DNA of 64,000 nucleotides from Chloranthus sessilifolius (taxonomy: Eukaryota > Streptophyta > Magnoliopsida > Chloranthales > Chloranthaceae): the NCBI GenBank assembly GCA_021018995.1, contig CM037591.1, positions 67,607,901 through 67,671,900 of the forward strand, read 5' to 3'. This document shows positions 55,880-64,000 of this stretch, one piece after another (the first letter of the stretch is position 1; each line of letters opens with the position of its first letter). The position numbers and the translations under genes were made by a program. A model generated the notes under the pieces. The model was not told the origin of the DNA, did not search any database, and saw only the letters and a program-made list of their open reading frames with translations.

Positions 55880-56340
55880 GTTGTGAGGAATACTTGTATG
55901 GTTCAATAGGCCGTCTTCACGGTTCAATGTGTGTAATAGCACGATTCAATGTGTGCTGAAGCACGGTTCGATGTGTGCCAAAGCACGGTTCAATGCTCGC
56001 TGTGTGTCGTTGCACAGGATTCGTTCAAATGAATCACCTCAAATCACATGTAAAATTATAAAAACATAATATTGTGTTCATACTTCATATCTAATTCAGA
56101 ATTTAATTTCAGATTTCAATGTTCAATGAAAGTTCAATGCTCAATGAATTTTAGATGTTCAATGAGAGTACAATATTTAATGCGTTTCAAGTATTCAATA
56201 TGTGTACAATATTCACTTTTTAATTGTTCAATGGGTTTCAATTGCTTAATGGGGGTACGATGCTCAATGAGTTCAGATATCCAATAAATTCTCATTATTC
56301 GATGATAGTACAATATTCAATGAATTTTAATGTTCTAATT
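55880..56340. repeat. Degenerate TTCAATG repeats in LTR E
   Basis: About 25 copies of GTTCAATG/CTCAATG/ATTCAATG words spaced by 10-25 bases, including GCACGGTTCAATGTGTG units at 55915-56010. Confidence 0.75.
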
Positions 56341-56639
56341 CTAACAATCAGAAGACCATTTACTAACTCATTACCCCATTAAATGTCTATGAATCAAAGT
56401 ATAATATACAAATGCGCATCGAAATTCCCCTACCTCGTTTCTTAATGTCGTATCGAAAGGCGAGATGATCCCTATTGATTCCGCCTGAATCCCTCTTCTA
56501 TATTTCATAAACAAGTGACATATCAATTGTTGAATTATGGAATTTAAAGTAATTGTAATTGTGTCAATGGATTATGTCCAAAATCAATTGATTGAATAAG
56601 GGAAAACGAATTAAGGAAATTCTCCATTTTTAGTATTCA

Positions 56640-57110
56640 CAGCTCGTTGTTGTGATGTGACAGCGGACTATTGCTGTGAGTGTCACAACATTTTTCAGTA
56701 TTCATAGTTCACTGTTGTGATGTGACAGCGAGCTGTGACTGTGACTGTCACAAACTTTTCGGTATTCACAGTTCGTTGTTGTGATGTGATAGCGAGATGT
56801 GACTATGATGTCACAGCGTTTTTGGTATCTGCAGCGAGCTATTGTCTCCTGACAACTAGTTGTGGTATTTTTATTTCCTCTCCGTTTGCATCCACAATGA
56901 GTTGTTGTTTCCTGACACCGACCTGTGGATTGATGTTTCTTGACTCTGGTTGAATACACAACTAGTTGTCGTGTCCTAACAGCTAACTGTGGTTGGGTTC
57001 TGCTTCTTTTATTCTTTGACAACAACTCACTGTCCACTTGTAACAGTGAACTGTGAACTTGGTTTGAATTGGTTTTCTTATAATGGCAGCGAGCTGTGGG
57101 AATTACCACA
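56640..57110. repeat. About 60-bp tandem repeats with CAGCGAGCTGTG hairpins in LTR E
   Basis: Units contain TTGTGATGTGACAGCGAGCT and GTGACTGTCACAA words; the first three (56640-56815) are the clearest, later ones decay (ACAACTAGTTGT). Each unit can fold, and the position in the LTR corresponds to the palindrome arrays of A-D. Confidence 0.75.
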
Positions 57111-57937
57111 GCAAGTTATCATTGTTGTTTTCAGAACGTCTCCAAAGTCCAAAAATAAGATTCAAAAATAAAAATAGATGATTCTAGGGTTCAAAAATCA
57201 GATATAAAATTAAGAAATAATATCCAAGATTAAGAGACGCATGATCCTACAATGAGAGATGATGATATCTACGTCTTGAAGCGAACCGTGAGTCAATGGT
57301 GATTAGGGTTGGAGAGATCGATGTTCTGCACTACCGTCCATCCACAATGTTCCTCCCTCCTCCTTGATCTTGATGGTGTATATAATCAAGGTGAGTCTTG
57401 TGGGAGAAGACCCAAAAGACATTAGGTTGGTTGAAGAAGCAGGTAGTGGCGGCTAGGGTTTTTCTTAAGAAGAAGAGAAAAGATAGAGACGACTAGGTTT
57501 TCTTACGGATATATTCTTCAGAAGAATTCTTAAAGAGATTATGATTAGGTTTCTCCGTAACACACCTTTTTATAACTTAATGGAGATTATCCGGTGTTAG
57601 GCTGACACACCAAGGAAGAGCTTTTACTTAAAGGTTCAAAATAAAGGTTCAAAACTTATGTATCAAGTTTTGAACCTCTGACCTCTTGTCTCTAACTCAA
57701 GCCTTTAACCAATAAGCTATCACATAATTTGTGTCAAGTAATGGCGAAAATAAATATGAGAATCTTGAAGACCAACAAATGTATCCTTTGGTCAAAATAT
57801 TTTGAAAAGCTAAGGCATGTGGTGTATTCATTGTTTAGCACATATAGATTATTTGGGTGTATCAATGACATAAAAATCTGAGACGTTACATTCTCCCCTC
57901 CTTAAAAAGAATTTTTGTCCTCGAAAATTTGCGTACC

Positions 57938-58285
57938 TTATTCAAAGAAATGCAGATATTTGTCATGGATCTCAGCCTCGTGCTCCCAGATAGCTTGCTC
58001 GGATGAATGATTCTGCCACCTCACGAGTACAAGCGGGATCCGTTTGGTATGCAAGACTTGTTCTTTACGATCAAGAATTTGCATTGGCTCTTCAGTAACA
58101 GTCATATCTTTGTGAAGTTCGATAGACTGATAGTCCAAGATATGAGTCAGGTCTTTTATGTACCTTCCCGACATAGACACATGGATTTTGGAAGGTATGC
58201 CCCACATAGGGTTTGAGTTGAAATCTAGAGTGTCGGGGTGCATACGCCTCATTACCAAAGGTAGGCCCTATGCCACGACACATGG
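57938..58285 (-). pseudogene. Pol end of element E: integrase tail and chromodomain-like region
   Basis: Minus-strand wording includes PSKIHVSMSGRYIKDLTHIL, EEPMQILDRKEQVL and PLVLVRWQNHSSEQAIWEHE, ending HDKYLHFFE. This is the characteristic tail of plant chromovirus integrases (DPSHV, EPVRILDRKxKxLRxKxIPLVKVLW, EExTWExE). Broken at its upstream side. Confidence 0.85.
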
Positions 58286-59221
58286 GTCAAAGGTTTGACT
58301 TGAGTCAAATTAGTCAAATTAGTCGCATTTCTCATCAAAAGTCACCTATTCATCATCAACGAAATCGGAATCATTACAAAAATTTTCAAGAAAAGATTTC
58401 ATAGTTGTCAATTTAAACTAATCATAAAATAGTGATGATCAAGATTTTCAAAAGAAATTTTCTCCAAAATAAACAGTTTCCCCACAAAATTCTATAAATT
58501 TTGTTGCTTTCGCCACAAAACAAAGCTTTTAGTTTCCAAAATGTCAAAACAAAACTCCATAAAATAACTTTTCCACAAATTTCAAAATCATTGCCTTTGC
58601 CGCAAAACAAGATGGCAAACATCAAAATCTCACAAAACAAAAACAAAAAAATATTTTCGTCACCCAAACAACTTTCCACTCTCCCATTTTCATTAAAATT
58701 TCCTTAATTTCTTGCTGACGTTGGGAAATCTCCCCTAGTCTGTCCTTCGCACGCTCTATATGGGGTGCAACCTCTCAGATGGTCTCATCAATGTCTTTTA
58801 GTACAAGGACATAGCCTTACATTTTTCTCTCATGAAAAACGCGACTGTTGTGCATCTTTCTAATAATCGCGGCTCTGCGAGTATTTGCCCAATCGAATAT
58901 CAATTCCCAATGGTCACATTCGGATATTACTTCATCCCATTCAGCTTTCAATGTGGTGCGTTGCTTTTCCAATGTTCTTTTCAGGGTTATAATCATCTAA
59001 AATTTATATACATTAAGTAGATGAAGGGTAAGGATCAAGATAAAATTTTCAATAAATTTGATGATAAGTAAAATTTCGTCTCCTTCTCAAGTTTTAGGAG
59101 GTGTTGGTTGACTGACCTTGACAATTATTACCTATGGCCTAGGCCCTAAAGATTTTTACTTAGGGTGAAATTTGTTTGTCAGTAGGTGATCATTCGCCGA
59201 ATTTACCGCTTTGATACCCTC
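58286..59221 (-). other. Region beyond E with a small coiled-coil ORF and a primer-site-like word
   Basis: Mostly AT-rich and CAAAA-rich non-coding sequence. On the minus strand 58996-58817 encodes 59 residues from ATG (MIITLKRTLEKQRTTLKAEW, then DEVISECDHWELIF), helical and charged, with weaker coiled-coil text continuing to about 58690 (RAKDRLGEISQRQQEIKEIL). At 59217-59205 the minus strand reads GGGTATCAAAGCGG, like an initiator-Met primer site. This could be a gag-side remnant of E or an unrelated gene piece. Confidence 0.4.
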
Positions 59222-59863
59222 ATCTGAGTACTGTTAATCCATAGTTTGATACTAACAACTCGCTGCTAGTGGATATTTAGATCAATAGATAAAATAAAAA
59301 GAAAAGAAATATATGTGCAAAAAGGATTCACGATGGCACAGATCAGAGATTGCAACTCAACAAATCAGAATTCATACGAGATACTTTAGTTATACAAGCA
59401 AACGAAGAAGGATCGTAACTCCTGCGATCTCCTCACAGAATAGAAGAATGAAATCGTAAAGCGCAAGATAGAGAAAGTCCAAAATCACAGAATTGCGATA
59501 TAACAACTCAAAGATCGTAACATTATGATTTCACCATGAAAGCATCAAGAACAATACGAGAGCGCTGAGAAGACTATGAGAGAACAAAAGAAGGAATACG
59601 AGCAATTGACAAACAAATCATATGAAGAAATAGATGGTAATATCTGCAATAGTAACCACGATTTTGAAAGCAAAGCTATATGATTTGATCATGAAATAGT
59701 ACACTAACAAGCAGAATTGTAATTTACGAAGTCTCTTGCAAAGATAACTGATGAGTCCATGCTGGTCACGATTCAAAAAGAATCTTGCGAAGATCATGCT
59801 GCTGAATACAAGGAAGAAAGATCCCACGTGAAGGAAATGAATTCTAAACTGAGAAGAATATGT
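59222..59863. other. AT-rich spacer, no recognised gene
   Basis: Rich in GATCGTAAC/AGAATTCATACGAG-type words without clear repeats or frames. It may include remains of a 5' LTR of E, which I cannot confirm. Confidence 0.4.
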
Positions 59864-59986
59864 TGTAGACACCCCCATTTTTCCCTCTCGGAGTATATAA
59901 GTTCATTTTGTCAACCTTTGACCTTAACTTTGACTCTTCGAAAAGGACTTACCTTCTCCGAGGGTTTCGAAACCCTTACATGGGAA

Positions 59987-60374
59987 CCATATGCTGAAAC
60001 AATAGTATATGGCTGGACATAGGCTGAAACAATAGCTCTGTGGCTCACGCCCCATGACCCTAATGTGGGACCATATACTGAAATAATAGCGTATGACTGA
60101 ACGCGGGCTGAAACAATAGCTCTGTGGCTCAGATCCCATAAAGGAGGGGACTATATACTAAAACAATAGTGTATGACTAAATGCAGGCTGAAATAATAGC
60201 TCTGTGGCTCAGATCCCATAAAGGAGGGGATCATATACTGAAACAATAGTGTATGGTTGAACGCAAGCTGAAACAATAGCTTTATGGCTCAGATCCCATA
60301 AAGGGCGGGAACTATATACTGAAACAATAGTATATAGCCAAAGCGTAGGCTAAAACAATAGCCTTACGCTTTGG
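59987..60374. repeat. Five 80-bp units, each with two hairpins sharing a GAAACAAT loop (LTR F)
   Basis: Each unit has hairpin one, CATATACT-GAAACAAT-AGTATATG type, and hairpin two, CAGGCT-GAAACAAT-AGCTCTG type, followed by AGATCCCATAAAGGAGGGGA. Unit starts are near 59987, 60072, 60151, 60232 and 60312. The last pair is the most regular: CTATATACT / AGTATATAG, then CCAAAGCGTAGGCTA / TAGCCTTACGCTTTGG with one bulged base. Confidence 0.9.
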
Positions 60375-61554
60375 CCTGACCCCAAAACCTGGGGCAATTT
60401 CGAATTATGCGCACTGCACCACGCATCCAATTCAATTGAACGCCACACCACCAGCGCTCAATTAGTCCCCGTCAGACCAAACTTCCCTTCCCTTTCACTG
60501 CCTCGAGACTCGATCGCGTGCCCTAACCAACGCACGCAATCGTTTACGCGCCCAAACACTGATGTGTAATTGTTCTGACCTAGTCTCTAATCCCTAGATC
60601 GCTCAAAACTCCACGATTAAACGCAGCTAACATAGCGTTTAATCGATTGCGCACACCACATTGGGCACACAATTAGTCTAATCAGATTAGGACTGGGACA
60701 CCCCGGCTAAGCCAATCATCCGGTCACTCACTAGGACGATCGCCGACTCAAAGTGGTTAAGCGCCTGATACAGGGTACACAATTCAATTAAGAACCCAAG
60801 ATAGGGCGCATAATTGAAGTTGACCGACTAGTTAAGCGGACCCCACAGGGTGATTAATTAGAAAAATACCTATCAATAGACCTCCTTACCTCGACCCAAA
60901 GACATACACACAACAATGACTTCGAGATTTGATTTCGAGCTCTTTGCCCCCAAGCTTAGGACTTTGAGATTCCTCTCTGCAGCCTCGACCTTATGTATAA
61001 TTTTCCTTCTAGTTTTCAATTTTAGTTCTAGTTTTTAGTTTTTAGTTCTTAGATATTAGGTTTTAACTATTGGTTTTAATTTTCAGCCTCAGACCATAAC
61101 ACTTTTAAATCTGATTGTTTAATTCACTTTTTTTTAAAAAAACCTTAGTTTCGCTCCGAAAGCTCAACTTTCAGTCCTATCATTAATCTATGGTTTTTGT
61201 TCATAGTTTCTCGAATCAGTCTTTAATCATACAGTCTGATTTTATGATTTCAGTCCCGATTTCAATCCTTAGAACTTAGGTTTCACTCCTAATTTATCGA
61301 TTCCTCATAGTTTAGATATTAAAAATCTCAATTTATAGTTTAGCTGTCAATCCCTAGCCCAAAAATTTAACCCATAATTATAATCCAAAAATTATCGACT
61401 TTTCCATCCAAAGACATCGTCTTACAATTCAAATTCAGATTACTTTAATCTCAGCCACCTGATTTGCCCAAGGGAGATTACGGAGGGTACCCAGGAACAG
61501 GACCGATCGTCCTTAGCATAGCAGGCCAAACCCCCCTTTTTTTAGATTTTCAAT

Positions 61555-61945
61555 AAAATTAGCAGATCAAGTAGTTTTAATAAAATTAGTATATTTACTT
61601 TAATTAGAGTTTTAATAAAATTAGTAAATTTTTTATCAAGTAGAGTTTTAATAGAATTAGTAGATTTTAATTAATTAGAGTTCCAATAGAATTAGTATAT
61701 ACCTAATTAGTTTCCATAGAATTATCATATTTGCATTCCTAGTAGTATTAGGAGACTTAATTAACTAGCTTTCTAAATACGATTAGGATATTCAAATTGA
61801 TTAGACACCTGATAGAATTAGGAAACTTAATTAATTAGACTTCTAATAGAGTTAGAGCACTTAAAATAATTAGATTCTGGTAGAAGTAAGACATTAGAAA
61901 TAATTAGACTTCTAATAGCATTAGGAAAATTAATCAAACTAAAAG
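61555..61945. repeat. AT-rich minisatellite (about 40 bp, about 9 copies)
   Basis: Units like TTAATTAGACTTCTAATAGA followed by ATTAGGA repeat with drift in unit length and sequence. Confidence 0.8.
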
Positions 61946-62189
61946 CAATAGACCAAAAAATAGCTAAAGTTAGGATAACACCAGGAATCATGCGCACAAC
62001 CAGACTCCCCAGTAGAACTAGGAGACCTATACTCATTAGAACTAAAGCAACAAAAGAGAACCGATAGTCTAGACACCCGAGCGACCCAGTACTGCTGACG
62101 TTGGCCGGCCGACGATTCAGTAAAGAAGGAACCCACACCTCCTCACAAGCGTGATCAGTGACGTGTTGAAGCATTGATAAATATCTGCA

Positions 62190-62524
62190 GCTGGCGATCG
62201 CAGTGAACCAGGTATTTTTGTTACGAATTTACCCCTTTAATTTTAGCACTCGTTATTTTCCAATTAACCACTCCACCACCCATCGCCGGAGTCCACTTGG
62301 GACCGAATTGGGCCACTCTTTCCGGGGACCGAAAGGAACCCAGAAAAAAGCAGGTACCGACAGATTGGCGATCGCGATGAGGCTTCTTATTGTCAAAGTC
62401 ACTCTTGCCTAGACCCTTACTTTTATTTTGTTGTACTTCCTTTTTTTTTAACCAGTCGCAAAAATAATACAAAAAAAAATCAATAATATATAAGAAATAT
62501 ATATATATAAAAAATGCGGAATAT
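62190..62524 (+). other. Primer-site zone and leader of element F
   Basis: TGGCGATCGCAGTGAACC at 62192 and TGGCGATCGCGATGAGGC at 62366 are near copies. One of them should be the primer-binding site, but neither matches the usual tRNA-Arg, Asp or Met types that I know. A poly-T/A-rich leader follows. Confidence 0.45.
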
Positions 62525-64000
62525 ATGAACCTCCGCCAAAGACTCAAGATGTCCGAAATACGAAAATTGCAGTTAGGAGACCCTCCGCTATGGGGATACC
62601 ACGATAATCTCATATATGAGGAAGAGTCACCCCATGATTCAAACCAGCAGCCTGATATTAATATGGTCGGCAACCAAGAAAATCCCTTTTCAACCTCGAA
62701 CCCTAATAGAGGGGAGAGTAGCAATGGGCAGAGCCTCACTGCCCGACAAATCGTAGAGCTCAACATTCAGAGAACACAAAACAGAGATGATGATGCTGAA
62801 GAACTGCTTCAAGGATTGGCCGCCGCATATGAGATGGTCAAGGGACAAGAGGACTCGGATGAACGAGAACGATGAGAGAGAGAGAGACAGGTCGCCACCC
62901 ACTCCAAGTACGGCATCGGCCCATGGGTCACCCCTAAGACCAGCCGCTCGCACCCTCGTCAACGATAATTCACAAAATAGAGCTCACTTGCGAACTGTCC
63001 AAAGAGACACCACTGTAAGAGTCGAAGATCTCCCTAAGATGCTTGATGAATACATGGCTAAGAGGGAATGCCCTGGCCTCTCATTTGGATTCGACAAGTT
63101 TTGCCAAGAACTCGAATTTAGCTTACCGACAGGATTCAAACTATCAAAATTCAACAAGTACAACGGTACTGGGAATCCAAGACATCACCTAGCTCTCTTC
63201 TGTAATGACTGCCAACCCATACGCCACAATCAAGGACTTCTCATCCATTATTTCCAACGGTCATTAGAAGGAGAAGTTCTGGAATGGTTCGCAGGACTAC
63301 CACTGCATAAGATAGATATGTTCGATGATTTGGTTGGTCAATTCCTTGACCAATATAAACATCTAATCTAGGAAATAGTCAGCCTTAGCAATCTCATAGT
63401 TGCGATGCAGAAACCTGACGAAGAATTCACTGATTTCTTTGCTAGATGGAGGAAGTTTGTTGTCAGGACTGGTACTTCAATGAAAGAGAAAGACTAGGTC
63501 GACATCATCATTGACAACACTAGAGAGCCCTTAAAAGCGCGCTCATTATAAGTGACTGCCCCGATTTCGCAGGACTTCATTCTCAAGCCTCTTGTTTGGT
63601 GCGGAACATTAAAGGCGGAGACCTCGCCCTGTCCATAGTCACATCCAAAATAGGGTTTTCAGGCGAATCAAAGTCAAAGAATAATAAGAAAGCATTGAGA
63701 ACCAAACAGGTTAATATCGTTGCCAATCAAGGACAAAACTTCGAAAATGGACACTTTCAGCCTAGGAACTTCGGGCAAAACCAAGGCCAGCAACGATACA
63801 CAAATCAGAGCTAGGGCCAAAATCAACAGCGATATCCGAATCAAAACCAAGGCCATAATCAAAATCAAGCGCAATATCAGAACAGGAACCAATATCTCAA
63901 TGCTTACCAAAATTAGAATACGACGCAGAATCGGCCTGCCAACACCCAGAATTGCAATAATGTACCCCCCACACAAAACTTTAACCAACAAACCAGGGGC
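62525..64000 (+). pseudogene. gag remains of Tat-like element F
   Basis: An acidic, Gln/Asn-rich amino end (62525-62875) is followed by the Tat gag core: FKLSKFNKYNGTGNPRHHLA, LLIHYFQRSLEGEVLEWFAG and FDDLVGQFLDQYKHL. FTDFFARWRKFV comes next, then a long Asn/Gln-repeat tail (NQNQ, QNQGQQ) to the window edge. The core matches the pattern 'F--YDG--DP--H----------N-----FQ-SL-G-AL-WF' of Tat/Ogre gag proteins. A few breaks are present. Confidence 0.8.

Larger units (their letters stand above)
55081..57890 (-). repeat. LTR of element E
   Basis: About 2.8 kb. On the minus strand: TGTAACGTCTCAG start, TATAAAAAGG near 57570, a repeat zone at 57110-56640, a GTTCAATG-type zone (CATTGAAC on this strand) at 56340-55880, the acceptor-like CACTATGTGTCATAG at about 55475, acidic frame to 55380, and an end CCAGCTGGGAAATTTCAG-like then TTCATTACA. 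The exact outer end at 55081 is inferred from the TGTAATGAAC word. Confidence 0.7.
55081..58285 (-). mobile_element. Chromovirus element E, 3' end only, minus strand
   Basis: Read on the minus strand the order is the end of pol (58285-57938), polypurine tract AAGGAGGGGAGAA (57904-57892), LTR from 57890 (TGTAACGTCTCAG) to 55081 (TTCATTACA). The rest of pol, gag and the 5' LTR are missing or unrecognisable. A primer-site-like word near 59205-59217 on the same strand may mark the old 5' side. Broken and mostly deleted. Confidence 0.8.
59864..62189 (+). repeat. 5' LTR of element F
   Basis: The start TGTAGACACC is typical of Tat LTRs. Contents: GAGTATATAAGTTC near 59899, hairpin array 59987-60374, a GC-richer stretch to 60950, T-rich text to 61500, and an AT-rich minisatellite 61555-61945. 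The end is placed at CTGCA (62189) before TGGCGATCGC; an alternative end is near 62362 before a second TTGGCGATCGCGATGA. Confidence 0.6.
59864..64000 (+). mobile_element. Tat-like gypsy element F, 5' part
   Basis: The LTR begins TGTAGACACCCCCATTTTTCC at 59864, followed by hairpin repeats, an AT-rich tail, primer-site-like words and a Tat-type gag that continues past the window end. Pol and the 3' LTR are not in the window. Its gag has a few breaks, so it is a fossil. Confidence 0.75.

Overview
The window is nuclear DNA of a flowering plant. The evidence is the density and type of transposons: plant Ty3/gypsy chromovirus-like and Tat-like elements, a Ty1/copia element, a CACTA transposon carrying a host gene fragment, plant L1-type LINEs, and hAT-, PIF/Harbinger- and CACTA-type MITEs. 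The species cannot be read from the sequence. I see no intact host gene, rRNA, tRNA or CRISPR array. The only host-gene signal is a broken piece of nicastrin (gamma-secretase subunit) inside the CACTA transposon.

Layout. 1-5535: 3' part of gypsy element A (palindrome array, extra ORF with its own promoter-like leader, 3' LTR). A sits inside Tat-like element G (5536-10722, minus strand; gag, leader, PBS, LTR; a hAT-type MITE is inserted at 7155-7320). From about 11150 to 47016 lies an old copia element cut into three pieces by two later gypsy insertions. The first is B (11695-30864), a gag-only element with very long LTRs, whose 3' LTR was entered by a 9-kb CACTA transposon (21729-30741). The second is C (32134-45140), a young relative of A with gag, protease, RT, RNase H, integrase, palindrome array and extra ORF. 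Two MITEs also sit in the copia 3' region. 47680-48985: truncated LINE. 49066-49385: fold-back. 49480-51594: PIF/Harbinger-like non-autonomous element filled with GTCAAASTTTGAC motifs. 51862-54305: solo LTR D with a perfect 5-bp duplication. 54477-54628: CACTA-type MITE. 54674-55009: unrecognised coiled-coil ORF. 55081-58285: 3' end and LTR of minus-strand chromovirus E. 59864-64000: 5' LTR and gag of Tat-like element F, running off the window.

The most unusual thing is a shared design in the LTRs of four families that otherwise differ (A/C, B, D, E). Each has, in order, a promoter-side leader, a donor-like GT (not found in E), an array of short palindromes or near-palindromes (TCGATTAATCGA in A/C, TCGATCGATCGA in B, TCGCTCGAGCGA in D, a CAGCTCGCTG-type repeat in E), and an acceptor-like site (GACTATACGTCRCAG in A-D, a diverged form in E). 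A short acidic reading frame follows (pattern DPDxV-EEE-PxEDF-stop). A/C and D then show a GATGATGG/CCATCATC hairpin. A and C also carry a second palindrome array directly upstream of the TATA box of their extra ORF. The pairing of a private palindrome with a private protein resembles the logic of transposon anti-silencing systems. That is inference; the arrays and frames themselves are visible in the sequence.

All LTR elements are described as fossils. Coding parts of A, C, E, F, G and copia are broken; the B gag is one open frame with no pol.
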